Below, piece after piece: positions 1 to 6,877 of a stretch of 9,449 nucleotides of DNA. Below the pieces are notes generated by a model. The model saw only the letters and a list, made by a program, of their open reading frames with translations, was not told the origin of the DNA and did not search any database. The DNA is from a bacterium (GTDB lineage Bacteria > JAMCPX01): positions 1 through 9,449 of the forward strand of contig JAJYLM010000077.1 in NCBI GenBank assembly GCA_021787655.1. The letters run 5' to 3'. A program made the position numbers and the translations under genes. The stretch's first letter is position 1. Every line of letters starts with the position of its first letter.

Positions 1-1
1 G

Positions 2-340
2 GAGGAGATAAAGCACGGGGAAACCATTGTCGGAGGCACGCCGCTGTATATGTCTCCGGAACAGATCCTTGGAGAGAGAACCGATGCCAGAACCGACATC
101 TACTCGTTCGGATGTACGATGTACGAATTGCTGACCGGCAAGCCTCCCTTTACCCAGGGAGATATCGGTTACCACCACGTGCACACCAATCCGCCGCCCA
201 TGGACAGGATCAACAAACAGATTCCTTCCTGGCTCTCGGATATCGGCTTAAAATGTCTTGAAAAAAATCCGCTCAGCAGGTATCAGGGAGTCGAACAGTT
301 GTTCAACGATATACAAAAAGGCTACAAGAGCATGAAATGA
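2..340 (+). CDS. Hanks-type Ser/Thr protein kinase, C-terminal part (5' end outside window)
   Basis: The reading frame is open from base 2 and ends at TGA 338-340, giving 112 visible residues. It shows the second half of a eukaryote-like kinase catalytic domain. The activation segment/P+1 loop and APE-equivalent GTPLYMSPEQ lie at visible residues about 12-21. The subdomain IX motif D-I-Y-S-F-G follows, then YELLTGKPPF, and the subdomain XI arginine in NPLSRYQ. The catalytic loop (HRDxxxxN) and DFG motif must lie upstream of the window. The protein stops about 15 residues after the end of the kinase fold, so this end has no membrane helix, PASTA or other sensor domain; any such domain would have to be N-terminal. 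It phosphorylates Ser/Thr on unknown targets. It is on the same strand as rdgB, 52 bases upstream. The kinase call is certain; its substrate is not. Confidence 0.93.
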   Translation, partial: EEIKHGETIVGGTPLYMSPEQILGERTDARTDIYSFGCTMYELLTGKPPFTQGDIGYHHVHTNPPPMDRINKQIPSWLSDIGLKCLEKNPLSRYQGVEQLFNDIQKGYKSMK

Positions 341-354
341 TCCTGGAGATACGT

Positions 355-382
355 CTGCAGCGTCAGGGTGGATATGCTGCAG
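355..382 (+). repeat. 7-base inverted repeat overlapping the rdgB ribosome binding site
   Basis: CTGCAGC (355-361) and GCTGCAG (376-382) are perfect reverse complements separated by 14 bases, so the transcript could form a 7-bp stem. The 3' arm includes the first two bases of the AGGA (381-384) that serves as the likely Shine-Dalgarno sequence of rdgB. It could weakly mask that site or mark the end of the kinase gene. There is no T-run after it, so it is not a standard terminator. A regulatory role is inference only. Confidence 0.35.
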
Positions 383-392
383 GAACCGACAG

Positions 393-998
393 ATGATGAC
401 AGACATTCTTATTGTGGCAACCAACAACGAAGCAAAATTCCGCGAGATCCTGCAGATAGCAGAGGTATACGGAATTCTTGCACGGATGCCTGCCGTAAAA
501 ACAGATGTTCAGGAGGGTGTCGTCTCCTATGAAGAAAATGCACTCCTCAAGGCTTCATCTGCAACTGCTCAATCCGGTGTTGACGCGCTCGGAGAGGATT
601 CGGGGATAGAGATCGCGGCGCTCGGCGGGTTTCCCGGGGTTATTTCCGCACGGTTCGTGGAGGGTTCTGATCAGGACAGGAATAACGCCCTGCTTGAACG
701 AATGAAAACAATCGAACCGGCACGGAGGCTGGCCGTGTTCAAGGCATGTGTGGTCATATCCCTGGTGAACGGCGGTCATCTGACCGGTTACGGAGAATTA
801 CGGGGACGCATAACCGAAGTACCGGAAGGCGGCAATGGCTTCGGCTATGATCCGATCTTTATTCCCGACGGATTCGACAGGACCCTCGGGCTTCTGGATG
901 TCGAAGAAAAAAACAGGATCAGTCATCGAAGGAAGGCAATTGAATCTGCAGTCAGGCAGTACCGGGACTATAAAAATACCGTAAAGAAGCAGGGATGA
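393..998 (+). CDS. rdgB: RdgB/HAM1-family XTP/dITP pyrophosphatase
   Basis: This is a soluble house-cleaning enzyme that hydrolyses non-canonical purine nucleoside triphosphates (dITP, XTP, ITP) to the monophosphate and pyrophosphate, keeping deaminated bases out of DNA and RNA. It has 201 residues, the normal family length. Family motifs in order are the N-terminal T-x-N-x-x-K (residues 10-15), the YEENALLKA segment (47-55), EDSG (68-71) followed by LGGFPGVISARF, then GGNGFGYDPIF (146-156), EEKNRISHR (171-179) and the ending helix. The family usually has D-D-S-G; here the first Asp is Glu (E68), a conservative change, while the presumed catalytic D69 is kept. AGGA at 381-384 lies 8 bases before ATG 393, which favours that ATG over the one directly after it at 396. 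It follows the kinase and precedes the glycosyltransferase genes on the same strand. In many genomes rdgB lies near rph or murI, not seen here. Confidence 0.95.
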   Translation: MMTDILIVATNNEAKFREILQIAEVYGILARMPAVKTDVQEGVVSYEENALLKASSATAQSGVDALGEDSGIEIAALGGFPGVISARFVEGSDQDRNNALLERMKTIEPARRLAVFKACVVISLVNGGHLTGYGELRGRITEVPEGGNGFGYDPIFIPDGFDRTLGLLDVEEKNRISHRRKAIESAVRQYRDYKNTVKKQG

Positions 999-1041
999 AT
1001 CATACGGGAACGGACATCGCAGGGTAAATGAAAGAGCCATC

Positions 1042-2250
1042 ATGGATGACAAGAAAAAAGTTTTAAGGGTAATCGCACGGCTGAACATCGGAGGACCTGC
1101 ACTGCACACGATTCTCCTGACCCATTTCCTCGACGAGGAGTTTGATACGAAGCTCGTGGTCGGTGATGTTTCCAGGGGCGAGGAGACCATGGACTATCTG
1201 CTCGGGCAGTACCAGGTCACACCGCTGTATCTCAATACCCTCCGGAGGGAACTGTCCGCAGCCGGCGACGTACGATCTGTCCTTTCCCTGTATAAGCTCA
1301 TCCGGGAGTTTCAGCCGGACGTCGTCCATACGCATACAGCCAAGGCAGGGGCAGTCGGCAGGAGTGCAGTCATACTGTACAATCTGATACACCTGAGGTT
1401 CGGTAAGAAGAGGATCAGGATCATCCATACGTTTCACGGCCATGTTTTCAACGGGTATTTCAGCGGTCTGGTGACTGCCGCCTTTTTATGGATCGAGAGG
1501 ATCCTCGCCCTCTTTACAGACAGGATTATCGCGGTCAGCGACACGCTGAAGCAGGAGCTTGCAGAGAGGTACAGAATAGCGCCGGAACGCAAGATCAAGG
1601 CCATCTACAACGGCTATGACCTGAAGCCGTTCCTCGCCCTCGAACAGCCGCAGAGCGGTATGCGCGAACAGCCGCATCGTGCTGACCACGCGGTTACCCT
1701 GACCATCGTCGGAAGGCTTGTCCCGATCAAGGGGCATAAATTTCTTCTCCAGGCATTCGGCGGCCTCCGGTTCCCTGCCCGGTTGATGATTGTCGGGGAC
1801 GGTCTCCTCAAAGACGAATTGGTTCAGCGTGCGGAAGAACTCGGCATCCGGAACAGCGTGGAATTCCTCGGGTACAGGAAGGACGTCGTTCCCGTGTACC
1901 GGGATACGGATATCTTCGTCCTGAGCTCTCTGAACGAGGGTGCACCGGTTGCCGTCATCGAGGCCCTTGCCTGTGCACTGCCCGTGATTGCCACGGATGT
2001 CGGCGGTGTCAAGGACCTGCTCGGTTCGGTTGTTAAGCCCGTTGCAGAGGAAGTTTACCTGTGCGAACGGGGTATCCTGGCACCACCGGGACAGGCCGGT
2101 GCCCTCGCAGCTGCTGTCGACTATCTTGTAAATCATCCTGAAATCGGTTATGAAACCGGAATGCGCGGAAGGAAGTTTGTGAGTACATTGTTTACACTTG
2201 ACCGGCTCGTGCGTGATATGAAAAAACTCTATAACGAAGTGCTGAATTGA
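1042..2250 (+). CDS. GT4-family (GT-B fold) glycosyltransferase
   Basis: The protein has 402 residues and the two-Rossmann-domain GT-B layout. The N-terminal acceptor domain begins with RVIARLNIGGPALHT (9-23), where the GGP loop is typical of GT4, and carries HTHTAKAGAVGR (96-107) and HTFHGHVFNGYF (129-140). The C-terminal donor domain starts at IVGRLVPIKGHKFLLQAF (222-239) and holds the retaining-GT EX7E motif as E299-GAPVAVI-E307, then ALPVIATDVGGVKDLL (312-327). It should move a sugar from a nucleotide donor to a growing lipid-linked or surface saccharide at the cytoplasmic face; donor and acceptor cannot be read from the sequence. It has no clear membrane span, though the hydrophobic stretch around 141-158 may dock on the membrane. 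Only a weak purine-rich stretch (AAAGAG) precedes ATG 1042. Its stop codon overlaps the next start as TGATG, suggesting coupled translation with the phosphosugar-transferase gene. Confidence 0.9.
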   Translation: MDDKKKVLRVIARLNIGGPALHTILLTHFLDEEFDTKLVVGDVSRGEETMDYLLGQYQVTPLYLNTLRRELSAAGDVRSVLSLYKLIREFQPDVVHTHTAKAGAVGRSAVILYNLIHLRFGKKRIRIIHTFHGHVFNGYFSGLVTAAFLWIERILALFTDRIIAVSDTLKQELAERYRIAPERKIKAIYNGYDLKPFLALEQPQSGMREQPHRADHAVTLTIVGRLVPIKGHKFLLQAFGGLRFPARLMIVGDGLLKDELVQRAEELGIRNSVEFLGYRKDVVPVYRDTDIFVLSSLNEGAPVAVIEALACALPVIATDVGGVKDLLGSVVKPVAEEVYLCERGILAPPGQAGALAAAVDYLVNHPEIGYETGMRGRKFVSTLFTLDRLVRDMKKLYNEVLN

Positions 2251-4010
2251 TGCATGCATCTCTGGCCGCACTGATCTCTTTTATATTTGCCGTCATAGCC
2301 GTACCTCTTGTCAAACGGTTTGCGGTACGCCACGGCATCATATCGCATCCGAAGAGTGACCGCTGGCATTCGACGCCCATACCGATGCTCGGCGGCATAG
2401 CAATCTACGCGGCAACAGTCGCAGGGTTTGTCCTGATGACTGCATGGGATGAGCATGTGCTGGTCATTCTCTGCGCAGGTACCGTCATCTTCGTGCTGGG
2501 CATGATCGACGATTTCAAACGCCTGTCTCCCCCCATCAAGCTTATTGTGGAGATTGCCGTTGCTGCGTTTATCATCGTGTTCGGCCTGCAGTGGGATGTT
2601 ACCGGGAATGCGGCCTTCGATATTATTTTAACGGTCGTATGGATTGTCGGTATTACCAATGCATTCAACCTGCTTGACAATATGGACGGGCTGTCTGCAG
2701 GTATAGCAAGCATAACCGGTGTTGTTATTTTTTTGTGCCTGTTCGGCACTCTGCAATCCCCGACATCGGTGCTGCTGGCCTCTCTGATAGGTGCGGCTCT
2801 CGGGTTTCTTGTGTATAATTTCAATCCGGCTTCGATATTCATGGGAGATTCGGGAAGCCTGTTTATCGGGTTTATGCTGAGCAGTACGGTGCTGGTGCCC
2901 GAAATCAAACTCCCGGGGCAGCTCCTTCAGATAATAATACTCCCGGTGCTGATCTTCCTTATTCCTATCTTCGATACGAGTTACGTCGTGTTTATGCGCA
3001 AGCTCTCGGGGGTCGATGCAATGAAGGGAGGAAAAGACCATACGTCGCACCGTCTGGTTCGCGTGGGCATGTCCGAGCGCGGTGCGGTCCTCGTGATCTA
3101 CGGTATCAGCATGCTATCCGGAATTCTGGCTTACCTGGGCAGGTTTGTTTCACTGTATGTGTACATCGAGCTGATCTTCCTGTTTACCATTACCCTCATA
3201 TTTCTGGGAGTGTACCTTTCCAAGATTAAGGTCCATGAGACGGGCCTGAACGAAAAGGGAGCCATTTCCATCATTGTCAATGTGACGTACAAACGGAGGA
3301 TTTTCGAGATCATGCTCGATCTTCTGCTGATATTCATGTCGCTCTACGGAGCGTATATCCTCCGTTTCGAGGGGAGTGTATTCAAAACGAACATCGTGAT
3401 GCTGTTCAAGTCATTGCCCATTATTCTCGGCATTCAGATCGTGGCATTCTCTGCAGTCGGGATTTACAAGGGTGTCTGGAAGTATACCGGCACGCAGGAG
3501 ATATGGACCATCATCAAGGGTATCGTGGTAGGGGTCGGGCTGAGTATGCTGACGATCCTCCTGGTGTGGCGGTTTGCGAATTTTTCGAGGACGGTCTTCA
3601 TTATTTACGCCATCATTCTGTTTCTGCTCATGGCACTGTCGCGGTATACATACAAATCGTTCGATTTCCTGTTCAAGAAGAGCAACGGACATGAGTATAA
3701 AAAGGTTGTCATCTACGGAGCCGGCGACAGCGGAGAATTTGCGCTCAATGAAATACTCAACAATGATCAATTGAAGCTGTCTCCGGTTTATTTCATGGAC
3801 GACGATGCAATGAAGCACGGCAGGTCTATCCACGGGTATCGCGTGATCGGCGGCATTGAGAAGCTTGAAGACGCCATTAAAACGAGGGATATTGATCAGA
3901 TTATCATCTCGACCCCGAAGATAAAAGAAGATAAGGTGAGAGTCATAAAACAGATCTGCGATCAAAACGGCGTTGAATTGAAAAAATTTTCATTAAAGAT
4001 AGAGGATTAA
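2250..4010 (+). CDS. Fusion: WecA/TagO-like polyprenyl-phosphate sugar-1-P transferase + CapD/WbpM-type membrane and Rossmann half
   Basis: The protein has 586 residues and two parts. Residues 1 to about 325 are a multi-span PNPT enzyme (WecA/MraY/TagO superfamily), which moves a sugar-1-phosphate from a UDP-sugar to undecaprenyl phosphate and so starts glycan assembly. Its motifs are GMIDDFK with D87-D88, NAFNLLDNMDG (137-147), FMGDSGS (197-203) and the cytoplasmic loop KDHTSHRLV (262-270). Residues about 345-475 contain four further hydrophobic spans, beginning DLLLIFMSLYGAYILRFEG, as at the start of CapD/WbpM/PglF dehydratases. Residues 485-580 form a Rossmann unit with a G-x-G-x-x-G loop (YGAGDSG, 489-495), FMDDD, and HGYRVIGG. 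The protein stops there, so the C-terminal SDR dehydratase domain of those enzymes is absent. I chose ATG 2250, which overlaps the upstream stop; TTG 2247 would add one residue. No strong Shine-Dalgarno sequence is seen, as expected for coupled translation. The sugar specificity is unknown. Confidence 0.9.
   Translation: MHASLAALISFIFAVIAVPLVKRFAVRHGIISHPKSDRWHSTPIPMLGGIAIYAATVAGFVLMTAWDEHVLVILCAGTVIFVLGMIDDFKRLSPPIKLIVEIAVAAFIIVFGLQWDVTGNAAFDIILTVVWIVGITNAFNLLDNMDGLSAGIASITGVVIFLCLFGTLQSPTSVLLASLIGAALGFLVYNFNPASIFMGDSGSLFIGFMLSSTVLVPEIKLPGQLLQIIILPVLIFLIPIFDTSYVVFMRKLSGVDAMKGGKDHTSHRLVRVGMSERGAVLVIYGISMLSGILAYLGRFVSLYVYIELIFLFTITLIFLGVYLSKIKVHETGLNEKGAISIIVNVTYKRRIFEIMLDLLLIFMSLYGAYILRFEGSVFKTNIVMLFKSLPIILGIQIVAFSAVGIYKGVWKYTGTQEIWTIIKGIVVGVGLSMLTILLVWRFANFSRTVFIIYAIILFLLMALSRYTYKSFDFLFKKSNGHEYKKVVIYGAGDSGEFALNEILNNDQLKLSPVYFMDDDAMKHGRSIHGYRVIGGIEKLEDAIKTRDIDQIIISTPKIKEDKVRVIKQICDQNGVELKKFSLKIED
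4001..4006 (+). promoter_or_regulatory. Ribosome binding site of the GT2 gene
   Basis: AGAGGA lies 7 bases before ATG 4014, inside the last codons of the preceding fusion gene. It fixes the start of the GT2 gene and, with the 3-base gap between the genes, supports co-translation. Confidence 0.7.
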
Positions 4011-4013
4011 GAT

Positions 4014-4718
4014 ATGAAGCTATCGATAGTTGTTCCTGTGTATAACGAGAAAGAGACCATAGAACATATTTTGACGATGATCCTGGATGCCCCGGTCTAC
4101 AACCTTGAAAAGGAGGTCATCGTTGTCGATGACTGTTCAACGGATGGAACGCGGGAAATTCTCAGGAATTATAGCCGCGACAGGGTCAGGATCATTTATC
4201 ATGAAAAAAACCAGGGAAAGGGTGCTGCCCTGAGGACCGGCTTCAGCAAGGTGACCGGGGATTTGGTTGTTGTCCAGGATGCGGACCTCGAGTACGATCC
4301 CGGAGACTATGAAAAGATGCTCAAACCGTTTTTGGACGGAAAATCGGACGTTGTGTTCGGGTCTCGGTTTATGGGAGGAGAGCCGCACCGGGTCATCTAT
4401 TTCTGGCATTATCTCGGGAATAAATTTCTGACCACGTTTTCGAACATGTTCACCAACCTCAATCTTACGGACATGGAAACATGTTACAAACTGTTCCGGA
4501 AAGACGTACTGGACAGGGTTGCCATCGAGGAGGACAGGTTCGGGTTTGAACCGGAGATAACGGCAAAGGTCTCGATGCTCAATGTGCGGATCTACGAGGT
4601 TGGCATATCGTACAGCGGCAGGAGCTATGCGGAAGGCAAAAAGATAGGCATGAAAGACGGTTTCAGAACGCTGTACGTCATCATCAAATACGGATTATTC
4701 AAAAGAAGACCTGCTTAA
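4014..4718 (+). CDS. GT2-family polyprenyl/dolichyl-phosphate sugar synthase-like glycosyltransferase
   Basis: The protein has 234 residues and is a GT-A fold enzyme of the DPM1/DPG-synthase type, which typically transfers mannose or glucose from GDP-Man or UDP-Glc onto a polyprenyl phosphate. Motifs are IVVPVYNE (5-12), IVVDDCSTDGT (36-46) with the nucleotide-binding D39-D40, GKGAALRTGF (68-77), the metal-binding D89-A-D91 in QDADLEYDP, VFGSRF (114-119), DMETCYK (153-159) and RFGFEPEITAK (175-185). These last two blocks are characteristic of this subfamily. There is no C-terminal membrane anchor, so it is a peripheral cytoplasmic enzyme, unlike GtrB/ArnC forms with two helices. It starts 3 bases after the fusion gene and has a good ribosome binding site. 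The operon position suggests it makes a lipid-linked sugar donor for the same glycan. An alternative is a direct glycosyltransferase in the chain. Confidence 0.88.
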   Translation: MKLSIVVPVYNEKETIEHILTMILDAPVYNLEKEVIVVDDCSTDGTREILRNYSRDRVRIIYHEKNQGKGAALRTGFSKVTGDLVVVQDADLEYDPGDYEKMLKPFLDGKSDVVFGSRFMGGEPHRVIYFWHYLGNKFLTTFSNMFTNLNLTDMETCYKLFRKDVLDRVAIEEDRFGFEPEITAKVSMLNVRIYEVGISYSGRSYAEGKKIGMKDGFRTLYVIIKYGLFKRRPA

Positions 4719-4730
4719 CTGCAGGGGATT

Positions 4731-4746
4731 ACCGGGGTTCCCCGGT
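4731..4746 (+). terminator. Perfect palindrome between convergent genes, possible bidirectional transcript end
   Basis: ACCGGGG-TT-CCCCGGT is a perfect 16-base palindrome and is GC-rich. As RNA it would form a 6-bp stem with a GUUC tetraloop on either strand. It lies between the stop of the GT2 gene (4716-4718) and the stop of the DUF456 gene (4747-4749), the only gap between the two convergent operons. Neither side has a T-run, so it is not a textbook intrinsic terminator. It may still stabilise 3' ends or act with Rho. A second, 5-bp stem (4710-4714 with 4721-4725) lies just beside it. Confidence 0.5.
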
Positions 4747-5256
4747 CTACACGACCTCGATGATACAGATCACGATCATGACGATTGATATGATGCCCTT
4801 GAAGATGGTGCCCTTGAGCCTGCCTATCGCGGATACCCATCCCTTGTGAGCGGCATCGAGCGCTTGTCTGCTCTCCAGGAGGGACACGGTGAAAGCTCCG
4901 GCGAATGTTCCCAGTGCAGCACCGATGAGCGCGCCGATCCCGAGCAAAAATGGTGCCAGTACGATGGACCCGATGATACCGCCGCCGAGGGATGCTACGA
5001 CGGCTTTCTTCGAAACACCGGCCCGGGCTGCATCCTTGACACCCAGCAGCTGTTCGCCCAGTTCGGCAATGAGGGTCAGCAGCGCCAGGACGATAACCGT
5101 TGTCCAGCCGATGAACCTGGCCTTTGTCAGGAGGACGAAGAAGAGAACGGCAAGAAACGATATCAACGTACCCGGCAGGCCGAACACAATGGACAACGTG
5201 GCAGCGATCATGATGAGAAAGAGCAGGATTGTCAGAATGACCTGGAGGACCGTCAT
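4747..5256 (-). CDS. DUF456-family small membrane protein
   Basis: The protein has 169 residues and is very hydrophobic, with about five spans: residues 3-22, 27-44, 50-68, 86-120 (Gly/Ala-rich, likely a hairpin) and 150-168. The features match DUF456: the FGLPGTLISF loop (25-34), then EQLLGVKDAARAGVSKKAV (68-86), and a glycine-rich LGGGIIGSIVLAPFLLGIGAL region. The family has no established biochemical function and sits in the inner membrane. The start ATG (5256-5254) overlaps the accD stop TGA as ATGA, so translation is probably coupled to accD. That suggests, without proving, a link to lipid or membrane synthesis. It is the last gene of the - strand unit and ends at TAG beside the palindrome at 4731-4746. 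Confidence 0.82.
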   Translation of the reverse strand: MTVLQVILTILLFLIMIAATLSIVFGLPGTLISFLAVLFFVLLTKARFIGWTTVIVLALLTLIAELGEQLLGVKDAARAGVSKKAVVASLGGGIIGSIVLAPFLLGIGALIGAALGTFAGAFTVSLLESRQALDAAHKGWVSAIGRLKGTIFKGIISIVMIVICIIEVV

Positions 5257-6098
5257 GGCTGTCCTGTCTTCTTTTCCGTGTTCCCGAGCAGCCGGATGAT
5301 CTGGGCAATTGTTTTTTTAATGACCGTTCGTTCGACGACCATATCTATCATGCCGTGTTCGAGCAGGAATTCCGCCCTTTGAAAACCATCCGGCAGCTTC
5401 TGTCCGATCGTGTCCGAAATGACCCGGGGACCGGCAAATCCGATCAATGCCTTCGGCTCCGCTATGATGATATCCGCGATGCTCGCGAAGCTCGCGGCGA
5501 CCCCGCCTGTGGTGGGGTCGGTCAAAAGGACGATGTACAGGGTCCTGCCCTGGTTGAGTTTGCTTAAAGCTGCATTCGTTTTTGCCATTTGCATGAGCGA
5601 AAAGATGCCTTCCTGCATGCGCGCACCACCCGATGAAGTGACGATGAGAAGGTTGGATTGTGACTCGGCCGCCTGTTCTATAAGCCGGGCGATCTTTTCC
5701 CCGACCACACTGCCCATGCTCCCGCCCATGAAGTTAAAATCGAAAATACCGGTGTACACGAACAGGTCATTGATCAGGCCGTGGCCTGTCACGACCGCAT
5801 CTTTTATACCGGTTTGTTTCTGGGCTTCTTTTAATTTGTCCCTGTACCTCGTGCGGTCTTTGAAATCCAGGGGATCGATTGATTCCACGTCAGCCCACAA
5901 CTCATGAAAGGTGTCGTGGTCCATCAGGATCTCTATCCATTCTCTCGACGATAACCTGAAGTGATAATTGCATTTCGGACAGACCTTGAGGTTTTTCTCG
6001 ACCTCTTTTTTGTAGATGATCTCGCCGCAGTTGTTGCACTTGATCCACAGGCCGTCAAGGCTGTTCTTTGTTTTGTTGTCTGAACCAAATAAAGCCAT
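5253..6098 (-). CDS. accD: Acetyl-CoA carboxylase carboxyltransferase subunit beta
   Basis: AccD pairs with AccA to form the carboxyltransferase that moves CO2 from biotin on AccB to acetyl-CoA, giving malonyl-CoA for fatty-acid synthesis in the cytoplasm. It has 281 residues, the usual size. The N-terminal zinc ribbon is present with C21, C24, C40 and C43 (CNNC...CPKC). The crotonase-like core shows GGSMGSVVGEK (125-135), SSGGARMQEG (155-164), DPTTGG (194-199), GFAGPRVI (220-227) and LPDGFQRAEFLLEHGMID (235-252), all classical AccD blocks. The ATG follows the upstream stop directly (TAAATG) and lacks a clear Shine-Dalgarno sequence, pointing to coupled translation with the phosphodiesterase-like gene. 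Other acc genes and the common neighbour folC are not in the window. Confidence 0.97.
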   Translation of the reverse strand: MALFGSDNKTKNSLDGLWIKCNNCGEIIYKKEVEKNLKVCPKCNYHFRLSSREWIEILMDHDTFHELWADVESIDPLDFKDRTRYRDKLKEAQKQTGIKDAVVTGHGLINDLFVYTGIFDFNFMGGSMGSVVGEKIARLIEQAAESQSNLLIVTSSGGARMQEGIFSLMQMAKTNAALSKLNQGRTLYIVLLTDPTTGGVAASFASIADIIIAEPKALIGFAGPRVISDTIGQKLPDGFQRAEFLLEHGMIDMVVERTVIKKTIAQIIRLLGNTEKKTGQP

Positions 6099-6860
6099 TT
6101 AGAGGGTTATCACCTGATTCAGTTTTACCGCTTCCATATGCTTGATGTGCAGCTGCTTCAGTTCGTGCAGAATCTGTCTGTAGAACTGCGGTTTCACATG
6201 GTAAATGTAGACGGGAACGTCCTTTCCGATTTTTTTTATCTCACTGCGCACCAGTGCCGGCGTCAGGTGCTTCGACAGCCGGGCAAGGTGCTCCTGCCCG
6301 TCCGGGTATGAGCATTCTATAAAGACCGCTTTCAGATTGTTTTTTTCGGAGGCGAGCTTCCAGAGTCTGTCCGTCGGCGCAGTATCCGAGCTGAACACAA
6401 CGCTGGCTTTCCCGTCGTCGAGGATGATCCCTGCTGCAGGAACCGTGTGATCAACTGTGCACAAGGTGACCTCCATGCCGTCCATGACGACAGTTTTCCC
6501 GTTTTCGACGGCGTTCATCGTGATCACGGGATTGTTCTTGTCCGGGAGCTCGGTGAAATCCGGCCAGATGTGCCAGTTCAACAGGTGCTGACGGACATCG
6601 GTGACGACGGATGGCAGGCCATACATGGTAAAACCCTTTCCACCAGCGCCGATGATGTTGTCTGCGAGAAAGAGGGTGTCCCGTGAGTGGTCTGCATGTG
6701 CATGGGTCAGGATGACGTGCTCAAGGGCGAGCTGCTCTTTCAACCCAAGAACACCGGTGACAGACCCTGCATCAAGGAGGATTCGTTTATTGATGAGAAA
6801 AGAGGTTGTACGGTATTTCGGCAGTTCGCCGCCGTGACAGCCCAGGACCCGTATCTTCAT
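6099..6860 (-). CDS. Metallo-beta-lactamase-fold protein resembling class II cyclic-nucleotide phosphodiesterase
   Basis: The protein has 253 residues. It carries the two-metal motif H53-A-H55-A-D57-H58, H138 (VDHTVPAAG), D159 in FSSDTAPTD, and H221 in YHVKP. The arrangement IECSYPD (181-187), then HLTP (198-201), then HVKP (221-224) is what I recall of class II cNMP phosphodiesterases such as yeast PDE1 (EVSY, HxxP, HIKP), which open 3',5'-cyclic nucleotides to 5'-nucleotides. The N-terminus, MKIRVLGCHGG...RTTSFLI...LLDAGS, also fits that group. The usual Leu before the motif's Asp is Ala here (HAHADH). AGGTGGGA (6872-6865) precedes the ATG. It starts 17 bases after a Crp/Fnr-type regulator, whose ligand may be what this enzyme destroys. 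The alternative is another MBL hydrolase, for example an RNase Z-like enzyme, but the long exosite features of RNase Z are not seen. Confidence 0.75.
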   Translation of the reverse strand: MKIRVLGCHGGELPKYRTTSFLINKRILLDAGSVTGVLGLKEQLALEHVILTHAHADHSRDTLFLADNIIGAGGKGFTMYGLPSVVTDVRQHLLNWHIWPDFTELPDKNNPVITMNAVENGKTVVMDGMEVTLCTVDHTVPAAGIILDDGKASVVFSSDTAPTDRLWKLASEKNNLKAVFIECSYPDGQEHLARLSKHLTPALVRSEIKKIGKDVPVYIYHVKPQFYRQILHELKQLHIKHMEAVKLNQVITL

Positions 6861-6877
6861 TGCATCCCACCTGTTCT

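Noticed and set aside
2247..2249. TTG as start of the fusion gene
   Set aside because: The adjacent ATG at 2250 overlaps the upstream stop as TGATG and is the more usual start; the difference is only one residue.
1486..2271. A 261-codon open frame on the - strand
   Set aside because: It lies fully opposite the donor domain of the GT4 gene and has no recognisable domain; the EX7E-bearing frame on the + strand is the real one.
4846..5382. A 178-codon highly charged frame on the + strand
   Set aside because: It is antisense to DUF456 and accD. Its odd composition (rich in D, E, Q, R) is what the reverse complement of a hydrophobic membrane gene gives.
376..6444. A 13-base identical string, GCTGCAGGAACCG, both before rdgB and inside the MBL gene
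   Set aside because: About one shared 13-mer is expected by chance in a window of this size, and the second copy is inside coding sequence.
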